A DNA stretch of 64,000 nt from Rhabdophis nuchalis (lineage: Eukaryota; Chordata; Lepidosauria; Squamata; Natricidae). The stretch spans positions 78,020,715 through 78,084,714 of the forward strand of contig CM077646.1 of NCBI GenBank assembly GCA_039707465.1. The letters are read 5' to 3'. Each line of letters begins with the position of its first letter. Positions within the stretch are counted from its first letter, which is position 1. The translations under genes were made by a program, and so were the position numbers. Under the pieces are notes generated by a model. That model ran no database searches. It saw only the letters and a list, made by a program, of their open reading frames with translations, and was not told where the DNA came from. This document shows, piece after piece, positions 39,801-52,658 of this stretch.

Positions 39801-41557
39801 TACAAAATACTATATAATACGTATTGTGACTTGTTATAAACATATTACAAAAAATGTTTAAATGAAGAATTTTGATTTACTGTATATTGTATATTGTGTA
39901 CTTTTTATTGCTATTAATCCACAAAAATAGATCTGCTATGTTAGGATTGTCAGAATTCCCCTAAAGAGTTAGTTAAATGTTATCCAGAGTGAATTCAAAC
40001 TAGGTATAGTCAGTTGTGATTATGTTTGCTTTTTTCTTAATTAAGCTTTCTTTTTGCAATCAGAGGTATCTTCCAACAGCATTTTCTGAAAAAACAACAA
40101 TATGTTAAAAATGATTGCTGCTTTGTTTCTCTTTGCTTCTTTTTTAATGAAGATATGAAGATAAGTTGAAGGCTGAATGTTACTTGTATTTTAAATATTT
40201 CTCACAGTATGAACGAGATGGCATCATAACAGAAATGAAAGGTTGACTTTTGCCTTGAGTATCTTTTATTCTTCACTGAAAGCTTCCAGCTGGAAACTGA
40301 AGCATAACAATTGGGCCTGCAATGAAGAGTAGTGACATTCTAACAACTGTTTCCGTCAAGTAGTAAATGTGATGAAAGCTGTTTAGAATTAAATGGCTAT
40401 GCAATTAATAGGAAAATTAAGGGAAGAATTGATTTTTAAATAAAGTACCAGGAAGTAATCCACACTAAATGGCATGGTTTGACTTTTAGGAGAGCTTCAG
40501 AACTACTTCTCTGGTTTATAGTACTACTGATAGGGATAACTTTTACAAACCTGCTCTTTCACTCAGATCAGCATGGAAGGCCTTCTTGGAAAAAAAAGAG
40601 TATGTCGGTTTGGATTGAGGGAAAGGACTCAGCTGCTTAAGGAGATTAGAATTAGCTCTGCTCTCCCAGTTTTTAAGTGGTTGGTGAAAGCATATATTTG
40701 CTTTTCCAACTTTACAATAATACAATAATACAATAGCAGAGTTGGAAGGGACCTTGTAGGTCTTCTAGTCCAACCCCCTGCGTGGGCAGGAACCTTATAC
40801 CATTTCAGACAAATGGCTGTCTAACATCTTTTTAAAGACTTCCAGGGTTGGGGCATTCACAACTGCTGGAGGCAAGCTGTTCCAGAGGTTAATTGTTCTT
40901 ACTGTCAGGAAATTTCTCCTTAATTCTAAGTTGCTTCTCTCCTTGGTTAGTTTCCACCCATTACTTCTTGTCCTGCCCCCAGGTGCCTTGGAGAAAAGTT
41001 TGACTCCCTCTTCTTTGTGGCACCCTCTGAGATATCGGAACACTGCTATCATGTCTCCCCTGGTCCGTCTCTTCATCAAACCAGCTCCTGCAGCCGTTCT
41101 TCATATGTCTTAGTCTCCAGTCCTCTAATCATCTTGGTTGCTCTTCTCTGCACTCTTTCCAGAGTCTCCACGTCTTTTCTACATCGTGGCGACCAAAACT
41201 GTATGCAGTATTCCAAGTGTGGCCTTACCAAGGCACTATACAGTGGCATTAACACTTCACGTGATCTAGATTCTATCCCTCTGTTGATGCAGCCTAGAAC
41301 TGTGTTGGCTTTTTTGGCAGCTGCTGCACACTGCTGGCTCATATTTAAATGGTTGTCCAATAGGATTCCAAGATCCCTCTCACAGTTGCTACTATTGAGC
41401 AAGGTACCACCTATACTGTACTTGTGCATTTGGTTTTTCTTGCCTATATGTAGGACCTTACTTTTTTCACAATTGAATTTCATTTTATTAGACAGTGCCC
41501 AATGTTCAAGTTTGTCTAGATCCTTCTGTATCTTAAGCCTATCTTCTGGAGTGTTGG

Positions 41558-42374
41558 CTATTCCTGCCAGCTTGGTGTCGTCTGCGAATTGAGTTCCCCA
41601 TTTATCCCCTCATCCAAATCGTTGATGAAGATGTTAAAGAGTACTGGGCCTAAAACAGAGCCTTGGGGGACTCCACTGCATACTTTCTTCCATGTAGATG
41701 CAGTTCCATTGAGGACTACACGTTGAGTGCGGTTGGTCAGCCAGTTGCAAATCCATTTGGTGGTGCTGCTGTCTAACCCACAATTTTCTACTTTATCTAA
41801 TAGTAGGTTATGGTCTACTTTATCAAATGCCTTACTGAAGTCCAGGTAAATTATATCAACAGCATTCCTCTGGTCCACAGATTTTGTCACTTTGTCAAAG
41901 AATTCAATTAGATTCGTCTGGCATGATCTGTTTTTGACAAACCCATGTTGGCTTTTGGCTATTACTTTGTTTGCTTCTAGGTGTTCACTTATTTGCTGTT
42001 TAATTATCTTTTCCAGAATCTTTCCTGGTATTGAGGTCAGGCTGATGGGTCTATAGTTTCCTGGATCTGTTTTTTTCCCTTTTTTGAAGATGGGAACCAC
42101 ATCTGCTCTTTTCCAGTCTTCTGGCAGTTCCCCGGTGCTCCAGGATCTCTGAAAGATATAGTTCAGTGGTTCTGAGATCTCGTCTGCCAGTTCCTTCAGG
42201 ACCCTGGGGTGTAATCCATCCGGTCCTGGTGATTTGAACTCGTCCAGGGCAGACAGGTGCTCACTTACCATTTTCTTCCCTATTTCAACTTGTGTTCCTA
42301 ATCTGATATTTGTGGTGCTGTTTTTGATTGGTTGGACTGTTTTATCCCTTTGTGTAAAGACAGATGCAAAAAAA
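41558..42374 (-). pseudogene. CR1 reverse transcriptase fragment
   Basis: This is the best-preserved block of the CR1 ORF2: fingers/palm motifs [51 protein letters not shown] and [11 protein letters not shown]. The frame is lost immediately before the catalytic FADD motif, which is readable in another frame (TTCGCAGACGACACC on the minus strand). The open frame continues upstream to 42529 only through antisense L2 sequence. Confidence 0.85.
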
Positions 42375-43568
42375 GAGACGGCATTGGTCGCGTTGGTAGA
42401 TGATCTCTGGAGGGCCAGAGATGGGGGATGTTCCTCCATCCTGGTCCTATTAGACCTCTCGGCGGCTTTCGATACCATCGACCATGGTATCCTATTGCAT
42501 CGGCTGGGGGGGTTGGGGGTGGGAGGCACCGTTTTACGGTGGTTCTCCTCCTACCTCTCTGGCCGATCGCAATTTGTGCGGGCAGGAGAGCAGAGGTCGA
42601 CCCCGAGACCCCTCACATGCGGGGTGCCTCAGGGGTCGGTCCTCTCGCCTCTCCTGTTTAATGCATATATGAAGCCGCTGGGTGAGATCATTCGTGGTTT
42701 TGGGGTAGAGTACCATCTGTACGCTGATGACACCCAGCTGTACATATCTACCCCAAACCACCCCAACGATGCCGTAGCGGTGATGTGCCAGTGCCTGGAA
42801 GCCGTGCGGATCTGGATGGGAAGTAACGGACTTAGGCTCAACCCGACCAAGACCGAGTGGCTGTGGTTTCCGGCTGCCCGATTCAACCAGCTTTCTCCAA
42901 CGCTGGCCATAGGGGGCGAACATCTTGCCCCTGTGGATGGGGCGCGCAATTTGGGTGTCCTCCTGGATACCCGGCTGTCTATGGAAGAGCAAGTGACAGC
43001 CGTGGCCAGGAGGGCGTTTTACCAGGTTCGCCTGGTTCGCCAATTGCGCCCCCTATTGGATCGGGACGCCCTTCGCACAGTCACTCATGCCCTCGTGACA
43101 TCCCGACTGGACTATTGTAACTCTCTCTACATGGGGCTCCCCTTGAGGTGCACCCGGAGGCTTCAGTTAGTTCAGAATGCAGCCGCGCGAGCAATTATGG
43201 GCACCTCCAGGTTTGCCCACGTAACACCGCTCTTGCGCGAGCTGCACTGGCTACCTGTCGTCTTCCGGGTGCGCTTCAAGGTGTTAGTTATTATCTTCAA
43301 AGCGCTCCATGGCTCGGGACCTAGCTATCTGCGAGATCGGATCCTGCCCCACACATCCTCACGACCGATTCGCTCCCACAGAGAGGGGCTTCTCCGGGTG
43401 CCGTCCACTAGACTTTGTCAGCGGGCGACGCCCAGGGGAAGGGCGCTCTCTGTGGCGGGCCCGGCCCTCTGGAACGACCTTCCCCCTGATATTAGAACGA
43501 CCACCGACCTCCGCTCCTTCCGCGTAAAATTGAAGACCTATCTCTTTCGACTGGCCGGCCTTGAATAG
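42375..43568 (+). pseudogene. L2-like ORF2 C-terminal part (RT palm to C-terminus), uninterrupted
   Basis: About 397 residues are open. They include [20 protein letters not shown] (RT motif with Asp), [26 protein letters not shown] (catalytic YADD), NLGVLLD, and the conserved tail LHWLPVVFRVRFK, ALHGSGPSYLRDRILPH, GRALSVAGPALWNDLPPDI and LKTYLFRLAG. The endonuclease and the N-terminal half of RT are missing, so it cannot mobilise itself. The frame stays open upstream to 42234 only through antisense CR1 sequence. Confidence 0.9.
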
Positions 43569-43780
43569 TTCTCTCTGTCTTTTAACTGCAAATTTTAATG
43601 GGTTCTTAATTTTATATTTTTAGCACGGGTAATTCTATTTAATTTTATTTTAAGTAATGTTTGTATTATTGTATATTGTTTTTAACTATGCCTGTGCACC
43701 GCCCCGGGTCCCTGTGGGGAGAGGGTGCGGTTAATAAATCTCAATTTATTATTATTTATTATTATTATTATTATTATAAA
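42375..43780 (+). mobile_element. 5'-truncated L2-like LINE inserted in the CR1
   Basis: The element begins abruptly inside the RT domain ([12 protein letters not shown] at 42375). It runs through the ORF2 C-terminus to the 3' UTR GTGCACCGCCCCGGGTCCCT and a (TTA)n tail at 43743-43778. The CR1 reading frame is interrupted exactly between AELF on one side and SFFASVFT on the other, so it inserted into the CR1 on the opposite strand. No clear target duplication. The uninterrupted frame suggests a recent copy. Confidence 0.92.
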
Positions 43781-46754
43781 TAGTTCTGCTTTCTCCCTGT
43801 TGCTTATCATCTTCTTGCCATTTTCTCCCAGCAGTGGACCAATTGTTTCCTTAACCTTTTTCTTATTTTTAACATGTTGGAAGAAGCTTTTTTTGTTATT
43901 TTTTACTTTTTTGGCAAGCCTTTCTTCATTGCGAGCCTTAGCTTTCCTCACTTCATCTTTACAGGCTCGGGCTATTTGCTGATATTTTGCCTTGGTTATG
44001 TCCCCCTTTTTCCACTTTTTATATTTATCCTTTTTGTCTTTCAATTTGTCAGAGAGTTCTTTATGCAGCCATGCTGGTTTCTTTTGGGAACTGTTATTTT
44101 TCTTCTTCATTGGTATTGCGCTGGACTGGGCTTTTATAATCTCATTTTTCAAAATTTCCCAAGCTTCCTGAGTTGTTTTCCCCTTGAGGATTCTCATCCA
44201 TGGAATCCTTCCCAAGCTCTCTCTGAGTTTATTGAAATTAGCTCTCTTGAAGTCTAAGACTCTAGTCTAGTTTGACTTTGTTCAACTACTTTTGTTTGCA
44301 TAATGTTGAATTCCAGTATTTCATGATCGCTTGCCCCCAAAGTTCCTGTAGCTTCTACACCTTCTATCATTTCCTCTCTGTTAGTGAGAATTAAGTCCAA
44401 TATTGCTGATCCCCTTGTTCCCTTCTCTACCTTTTGGGAAACAAAGTTGTCTGCTAGGTTTCTTAGGAACCTGTTGGATCTTCCACTTGGTGCAGAGTTT
44501 GTTTCCCAATTGATGTCAGGGTAGTTAAAATCTCCCATTACTATTGCAGTGTGCTTCCTACATACCTTAGTTAGCTGGTTAGCAAAAAGTACATCCACTT
44601 CCTCTGCTTGGTTGGGTGGCCTGTAGTATAGACCTATGACAATATCATCCCCCCCCCCATCCTTTAATATTGACCCAAATACATTCAAGATAGTTCTCAT
44701 CATTGTTGTGCTCTATTTCTGTAGAGATGTAATTATTTCTTATATATAGTGCAACTCCACCTCCTCTTTTATTTTGTCTATTTCTTTTAAATAATTTAAA
44801 TCCTTCTAGCTGTATGTTCCATTTGTGGGTTTTATCCCACCAAGTTTCTGTAATGGCAACAATATCATATCTGCCCTCATTTGCTTGAATTTCTAATTCA
44901 CCCTGTTTATTCCTCATACTCTGTGCATTGGTGTATAGACATTTGAGTCCATTTTGATTGACCCTGTGTTTTCTGTCTACGAAACCTGTGTTATGCCTGA
45001 CTATGGTTCTCTTTGCCCCTATTTCTTTGCCACTTGTATGGTTCATGTACATGGTATGGCACTCACTGTTAATTGTTTGGTTTTGCTTGACAGCAGTGTT
45101 GGTAATATTACCCGCACCAATATCTATGTTACATGCACTGATAACCCTATGAATTTTAGTTTGTTTACTTTGTATAAAATTATCCGCTCTCAATTACAGA
45201 GTTTTTGTTGTAGAGCTAGTATTGTGGGCAAAGGACTGGATAGTATTAGTTCAGAAAGATAAAGTACATGATTGTAATGTGAAACACATTATATATTACA
45301 AATAAAACAAAAATAAAACAAGGCATGTCTTCAGACACATACTTTCATATATAAATTCCTTTTATGATCCTGTAATCCCTTAATTCAGGATAGTCAGGGG
45401 GACTGGATGAGCTGAGCATTTTCTGGTCGAATGCCTTTCCTGATACCACACAGTTTGCTTCCCCTCAAAAAATGAGGGAACATAATTTTTAATTATTATC
45501 TGTATACATTGCAGAAAAATTATTATGGTTGGTACACAGTCAGTCAGATCTTTGTCTACCTATTGAGTTCTTCCCAAGGACATGGGATAAGCAGATGTAG
45601 TTGTTTAATAGCATTAAAGGTATGATTGCAGAATGTAAGCTGATTTTTGCAATTGACTAATGGTGATTTTGTCATTGCCGATGGTATTCACTCCTCCAGG
45701 AATTTTGGAAGTGTACTCAAGGTTCCTCTTACTATTGGTACTATCTTTGCTTTCTTTCCTCACAATCATTCTATTTCTATTTACTGGTCTTTGTATTTTG
45801 TGATTTTTCCTTCAGTTCTTTTTCTATTTTGCTGTCTCCAGAAACTGCAATTTCAACTATCCAGGCTTTTTTGTCTATTATTACTGTTGTTGTTGTTGTT
45901 ATACAGAACATCAACAGTTAAATCTTTTGTATTTTAAAACATGGCTAAATTTTTGACCCATCAAATACCAGAATGCAAAGGATATATTTTCCAAAGCATT
46001 TGCAAAATAAACCTCCAACTTACAGAGAAAAAAATAGAGGCTTCTGTATTATTTCTGGTACAGAGGTACTTGTAGACTTAAGAGAATACCACAGATACAA
46101 CCTGCTTGTTAAAAAGGCAGGTGTGGATCAAACTCCATCTACGAATGACTGAAAACAAGCATTTTATTTGTCCTTCCTCACATATTTATGTTTGAAACTG
46201 TTAAGTAATCTTCTGTATCTGGATGGCAGTTTCTGTTGCCACTGGTGAACTTCTAAATCAAAAGGCAGCTTCAGAAGGATAATTTGTATTATGATTTCAA
46301 GTTAGGATTGGCCTTCCCATGCATCCCAGATGCCACTTTATGGCATTACTATGCAACATTAAATTATATAATGGAATGTCATAGGAAATTCAACTGGTAG
46401 TTTTCAAATATGCTAGTCCTACTTCTCATAATTCTTATACTTATAGATCCCTTCCACATCATCTTTATTTTTACCCCTCAAAACGTCAGGAACAGTTTAA
46501 AGTTGACATGCATTTGTCCGCACTGCAGCTAGCTGACCATGAAAAGCTGGGAACTCTGCAAACCAACTGGTGCACCTGACAACTGATGATTTGCAGAGTT
46601 TAAAATGGTACCAAGTCACTAATCTGTAACCTTTTGTGTTGTGTTTATTTGTGAAAATAAACATCTTGGAGGTAAGGGCTGAAAAACCACTAAAGTCATA
46701 TCCGTTTGCAACGGAAAAATACAGTACTCAAAAACAAGGGACTTCCTCGTATGA

Positions 46755-46889
46755 CAGGGATGTCCAAACTTGGGAACTTTAAGACTTGTGGACTTCAACT
46801 CCCAGAATTCCCCAGCCAGCTATGCTGGCTGGGGAATTCTGGGAGTTGAAGTCCACAAGTCTTAAAGTTCCCAAGTTTGGACATCCCTG
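46755..46889. mobile_element. hAT-type palindromic MITE, 135 bp (copy D)
   Basis: CAGGGATGTCCAAACTTGGG and its exact complement at the other end bound an essentially perfect palindrome centred on CCAGCTATGCTGG. A perfect 8-bp duplication, TCGTATGA, flanks it (46747-46754 and 46890-46897). Near-identical arms indicate a young insertion. ORFs across it on both strands are meaningless. Confidence 0.95.
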
Positions 46890-47685
46890 TCGTATGAGAA
46901 AGGAGATGATCCCAGGGTCCAAGAGAAAGGAAGTTTTGCCAGTGGGAAAAAAAATGTTCCACAGAGCTCCAGACTTTCAAATGAAAAGCTAAATTCAGGA
47001 CAAATTCCAAAGCAGAAACCAATTAGCAGAAATGTCACTGAGGACCAGTACAAATGCCACCTATGAGGATGGCCAAGTCCCAACAAATCCCATGAGTGCC
47101 ACCCTTGACAAGCTCTGCTAGATGAAAATGACTGAGATTCCCTGGAATCAGCATATACTGTACAGTGTTGAGGCCAATTTGAGTAAGGATATTATAGCTT
47201 ATTTTAGGCATTATAGATCACTTGCTCTCCATAGCAGTAAAACACCATGTAATATTTATGAAATGAACTACTTCACTGTGGACAGAAGAAGCGTAGACGT
47301 TTAACTTCAATTCTTTCTTGTTTTTCTAAATACGCAACACATGCAAGATTTAATAATCTCTTATTAAAAATGTCAGGGGGGAAATGAGACTACACATGTT
47401 GCTAAACCACGCAATGAAAAATTGCATGCTTTGATGGAAAATGTATTGTGTTGGCAGTGTAGGCTTTTGAATTCCCAATTTCTGATATCATAAATCCCCA
47501 TGACCACTATTATTGTCATTTCATTTTTTTCTTGATAGAACCAAGTGAGGTGTGCTTAAGTATAGCAGCAAAAAGAAATGTCTCGCTACTGAAAATAATT
47601 TATGCTGTAACAAGATGTCATATATCATATCTCTGAGGGCTACTAATAGTAATTGTGTCTGATATCTATTCTTTCCCTGAGAACA

Positions 47686-48125
47686 TAAGAACATAAGTAG
47701 TGCCCTGCTGAATTGAATCCTCCTTGGCCCATATAATCCAACAGTCTGTTCTTGCATTGCCCAACTGCTGCACAAGGAAACCTATTAGCTTCTCAGCAGA
47801 CGGCCTTCTGTCATACTATCATCAAGGTTAATAGCTATTGATCCCCGTGATTTCTATAAATTGGTCCAACCCTTTTTGAAGCCAGCCAAGCTGACAGCCA
47901 ACATCACATCCCATTGAAGCAAATTCCAAAGTTTAATTAGGTGTTGTCTAGGGGGGAGGGACATTTTGTTTGTTCTCATTCTTTCAAGATTCAATTTTAT
48001 GAGGGGGGAGGATTTGGTTGTAGTATTGTGGGAATGGGAAAATAGTTTCTCCTTTTTTACTTTATACACATCACAAAGTTTCAACCATTCCATATCACTA
48101 TCTTCCTGTTGTTTTATAACTACCT
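47686..48125 (-). mobile_element. CR1/L3-type LINE 3' fragment
   Basis: The plus strand starts GAACATAAGAACATAAGTAG and continues CCCTGCTGAATTGAATCC, GGCCCATATAATCCAACA. This is the 3' end of a CR1/L3 subfamily distinct from the GAGTTGGAAGGGACC type. Further in, the minus strand gives a KTNKMSLPPRQ-like stretch at about 47950-48000 and LKLCDVYKVKKEKL at about 48030-48080. Confidence 0.7.
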
Positions 48126-48402
48126 GAAAAAATAGACACAAAGAAAAGTACAGAAAGGCCTAAAATTTCAGTACCAATGATATCTTACTTGTTTACTTAA
48201 AAAGTTATCCACTTTTCATTAAAAGAACATGCAATCTTTGAAAACTCAGGAACCAAAACTTAATCCTTCACAATTAATATTGTGATACCCAGATCTGCAA
48301 GATGGGAGCTGGATTTTTTTCCCTTCCTTTGGATATTATTATAGTGGGAATGGGAACAGCCAGCTTCTGAGAGACACATTACTTCCATTTCTATCCTACT
48401 TC

Positions 48403-48468
48403 TAGGGTGGGATTCTACCGGTTTGCTTTGGTTCAGCGGGTTGTTAAACCGGTTGGATCCCACCCCTG
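48403..48468. mobile_element. Minimal hAT-type MITE, 66 bp
   Basis: TAGGGTGGGATTC and the facing GGATCCCACCCCTG are the termini. CCGGTTT/AAACCGG lies inside. The 8-bp flanks are identical, CCTACTTC at 48395-48402 and 48469-48476. It ends 21 bp before the L1 target duplication. Confidence 0.8.
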
Positions 48469-48489
48469 CCTACTTCCCTAAAAGTTTCT

Positions 48490-48508
48490 CAATCAGCCAT
48501 AATTCTTT
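48490..48508. repeat. L1 target-site duplication, copy at the poly(A) end
   Basis: CAATCAGCCATAATTCTTT directly precedes the T-run that is the antisense L1 poly(A). The identical 19 bp recur at 54328-54346. Confidence 0.93.
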
Positions 48509-48605
48509 TTTTTTTTTATTGAAATTTTTATAATGTTTTACAATATTTCACCCAGTGCTGTACAAAACAAAAGGAAGAGTTGGTTTCAAGTATCATCTAT
48601 TATCT

Positions 48606-51600
48606 TTAGGATCTCCAAAATCCACGTTCTCTCGGTACAGGCGTCGAGACGTCCAAAGTTCCAAGTGCATAGTCCACAAATGGTTTCCAAGTCTTCCAAA
48701 AGATATCGTTTTTATAAACCCCCTCTCTAAATTTAATATCACACGTCATTTTATCATTTAAGGCTAATTTCCACATTTCACAATACCATTCTTCTATTTT
48801 AATATTTACCTCTATTTTCCAATATCTTGCTATTACAATTCTGCCCATTATAATCATAATTCTAATCAATTCTTTCTCATGTTTTGTTAACTCTGGTTCA
48901 TTAATTATCAATAACAATATAGTTTCTGGTCTCAATATTATTATTCTTTTCATCATTTCACACATCGTTCTTTCTAATTACTGCCAAAACTTTTTAATTT
49001 TCACACATTTATACCACATATGTTCATAAGTTCCCAATTCCGTATTACATCTCCAACATTTATCACTCATTTTTTTATCTATCAGTAATAATCTTAATGG
49101 GGTCCAATACCATTTCCAAACAACCTTAAAATTATGTTCTTTAATCCTTATAGATAAAGTCCTCATAATCCGACTCTTCCAATTCTCGTTCCAATCCAAA
49201 TCCAATATTTTAATCTTAAGGTCTTCCTCCCAATTCCTTTTCATTACCATTTGTGGGTTTCCATCAAAGTTTATAATCTTGTATATCTTACTAACGAGTC
49301 CTTTTAACCCAGTTTCATCCTTAATAATTTGAGATACTAAACTTTCAAATTTAGTTTTACTTCTATCTATGTTACATATTCCCCTTACTTTCATAGTCCA
49401 TTTTTCTACCTGTATTTTTTCAAACCAATTTAACTCCAATTTTTGAATTACTTTTTTCTTCCTACTCTCAGTTCCTAGAGCTCTTAACCAATCTACTATA
49501 TTTCCTATATTTTCATCCTCAATTACTTTATTCCGACTTATATTAGTTTTAATCGGCCAACTTTCAGTTGTCTTTCCCAAAAAAGCTATATCCGGAATCA
49601 GTTTTTTAACAAATTTATTCCAAGTTTTACTCAGCCCCTTTAACCAATAACTATTAATTGCCTTTTTTGTTTTTGCTCTATCTAAAAACCATATAGACCC
49701 AAATCTCTTAATATCTTTTAACTCCAGATCTCCCCAATGACCATCTCCACCTTTAAGTATTTTTATCACAGTTCTAATATTATACGCCCGATAATAATTA
49801 AGTAGATTGGGAATTCCCAATCCACCCTCTTTTTGATTTTGATACCACAATTTCTTCATTAATCTTGGTCTTTTCCCACCATTACAAAACTTATCTAATT
49901 TCTTCTGATATTCTTCTATATCTTTCTCTGTCAAATTTAATGGTAGCATCTCAAATAAAAAGTTAAACTTTGGTAACAACATCATTTTACACATTGCAAT
50001 TCTACCAAACCAAGACAACTTTATCTCTTTATATTTATCTATCTTTTTCTCTACTTCCTTCAACATCACCTCATAATTAATTTTTTTTAATTCTCTAACT
50101 TTAAGTGAAAGTGTTATCCCCAAATATTTCAATGTGTTCTTAGCTCTTATCCCAAATTGTTCTTGCATACTCTCCCACTCCTTACCATCTTTATTCGTTA
50201 ATAATTCAGATTTTGACCAATTTACCTTTAAACCTGTCATTTCTTCAAATTCTATCAAATGTTTATTTATCCTCTTTAAATCTTTCTCTATATCTTTCAA
50301 AATAATCAAGGTATCATCCGCATACAAATTTATCTTATATCCCTTGTAACCTTCCAACTCTTCATCTGCTTCTATCAATTTAATCAAAACCTCCATAACT
50401 AACAAAAATAATGTTGGAGACAAGGGACATCCTTGTCTCGTGCCTGCTTCCAATTTAATCTCTCCCGTCATTGTTCCATTCACCTTTACCTTTGCACTAC
50501 TTTTTTGATACAGTTTTGAAATAACATGTATAAATTTATTACCAAAGCCTAATGCCTCAATAATTACTTTTATAGTATCCCATTGTACAGAATCAAAAGC
50601 TTTAAAAATATCTAACGATATTATACCTAATTCATCACCATTATTCTCTGCTACATCTATAATATTCAATACTCTTCTAATTATATCACTCATATATCTA
50701 CCTTTAACAAACCCTACTTGATTATAACTTATATATTTATCTATAAAACTATTTAATCTATTACTTATAATAGCTGTAAATATTTTAGCATCTTGGTTGA
50801 TTAAAGAAATAGGTCGATAGGACTCGATCCTCTCAAGATCTTTATCAGGTTTAGGAATTATAGATATTACTGTCTTATTCCATGACATCGGGACTTCTCC
50901 ACCATGTAAAATTCCATTAAATAGTTTTTGCAGTTTTGGTATTATTAGTTCTTTAAAATCTTTATAGAATTCAGCAGGTAATCCATCTTCTCCTGGGGTC
51001 TTCCCTAATTTTAACTCTTGTATTATTTCGTTGATTTCCTCCTGTGTTATATCTCTTTCCATCAAATCTTTGTATGTTTGATCTATTTTCATAGCATATT
51101 TTCCAAGATGATTCTTCAATTTTTCTAAATCAATTGGTTTCTTTAAATATAATTTTTGAAAAAAATTCCTAGCTACTTCACATTTCTCCAATCTCTTATA
51201 ACACCTTGTACCTTTTTCATCTATCAGAGAACCAATTTCTCTCTTTTGAGTTTTATTTTTCGCCATCTTTGCCAATAACCTAGAATTTTTATTACTAAAT
51301 TCAAAAAAATCCCTATTCAAATATCTTAAATTTTTTTTAACCAATTCAATATCTTCTTCTATCAGTTTAGTTTTTAATAGGGTCAATTCCTCCAAACATT
51401 TTTTATCTTTCGTAAGTGAGAATTGGTTCTCCAATATCTTAATTTGTCTTGTATCCTGATCAATTTTAGCTTTATATTCTCTATATTTCCTGCTTGACAA
51501 TTTAATACTTTCTCCTCTAAATATAGCTTTCATCGTATCCCAAACAATTTCAAATTTAACCTCTTGATTATCATTCAATTCCCAACTTTCCTTCCATTTT

Positions 51601-52391
51601 TTGAATATCCATATTTTATCCTCCTCCTTTTTGTACAATTTTTCATCATATCTCCAACCTCTTTCCTTTTTCTCAAAATTAAAATCTATTTCCATCATAA
51701 CTTCTGCATGATCAGAATCCTTAAAAATTCCCACATCTATTCTATCTACTTTATTCAGCAAATCTTTAGAAACAAAAATATAATCAATCCTTGAATAAGT
51801 ATTATGTACCTTAGAACAAAAGGTATACACCCTTTCAGAGCCTTTCAACTCCCTCCAAACATCTACCACACTGTTTTGAAACATCCATTTATTTAAAATT
51901 TCCCCTTTATTTGTTTGTCTAAAGCGGGTGGGATTATTACTATCAATTCTATCCCTAATTAGGTTAAAATCCCCCGCCACAATTACTTTCCCTACACTTT
52001 CTGTTTCCAAAATCTTAGTAATTTTATCCAGAAATCCCTTTTGTTTTTCATTCGGTAGATATAAATTAACCAATGTCACTTTTTGCTCATTAATATTCCC
52101 TATAATTATTAAATATCTTCCTTCCTCATCTCTAATTACTTGTTTTTTCTCAAAGTATACCCTATTTGATATCAATATCGCGACTCCTCTAGCTTTGGAA
52201 GTCCCAAAAGATTTTTCATAAATTTGCATACCTTTAATATTCATTCTATTAAAATCCTCAGATTTTTGATGAGTTTCCTGCAAAAATAATATGTCTGGAG
52301 AATTCCTTTTAAATTTAAGTTCCAATCTTTTTCTTTTTATATGATTGCCTGTACCCTTCACGTTCCATGTCATTATTTTTATAAACCGCAT
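48606..52391 (-). pseudogene. L1 ORF2 (endonuclease-reverse transcriptase) with one in-frame stop
   Basis: The 1137-residue open part starts MRFIKIMTWNVKGTGNHI. An APE endonuclease occupies roughly residues 1-240 (TWNVKG, FLQETH, VAGDFNLI, SRIDYIFVS, DSDHAEV). RT lies in the middle (TPGEDGLPAEFYKDF, YRPISLINQDAKIF, NQVGFVKGRYMSD, LDIFKAFDSVQWD, GTRQGCPLSP, catalytic LYADDTLI). The C-terminal CX2CX8HX4C knuckle follows (CWRCNTELGTYEHMWYKC). A TAA at 48978-48980 stops translation just after the knuckle. About 124 further codons remain open in the same frame to 48606 and resemble the normal L1 C-terminus. Full length would be near 1260 residues, usual for L1. Start 52391 fits the first Met before the endonuclease motif. 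Confidence 0.93.
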
Positions 52392-52658
52392 TTAAACGGT
52401 AACTTTTTTAATCCTGACCCCTCCTCTTCCTTTATGTGCACACCCAACACCGAACAAAAAAGACATACAAAGACATAAAACTCCACAAACAATATATAAC
52501 AAACAACATAGACATAAAACCCAAATATCAAACACAACAACCACAACAAATAACAAGCAATCTTCATCCCCCACATCCTCAATCAGGTATCGCCTCTATA
52601 TAAAGAGTGTGGGGGAGTGGGACATGCCGATGGTCGGGTCACCTCTTCGGGCTGTTCT

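Larger units (their letters stand above)
40714..45260 (-). mobile_element. CR1 LINE, about 3.1 kb, split by an L2-like insertion
   Basis: The minus strand runs from the endonuclease (45193-44645: LKCLYTNAQSMRNKQGELEI, AITETWWD) through YRPPNQ and [12 protein letters not shown] (44703-44254). It continues through the linker (44215 to about 43785) and resumes as RT at about 42374 ([47 protein letters not shown]). The conserved C-terminal region (41483-40795) and the CR1 3' end AATACAATAGCAGAGTTGGA follow. Frameshifts near 44680, just before FADDTKLA (about 41590), and near 41078 make it a pseudogene. The 5' limit is approximate. It is the most complete CR1 in the window and is in host-gene orientation. 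Confidence 0.9.

Noticed and set aside
42534..43120. Long antisense and alternate-frame ORFs (169, 106, 87 aa) over the L2-like element
   Set aside because: They are shadows of the G/C-rich L2 coding strand, and their sequences have no independent motifs.
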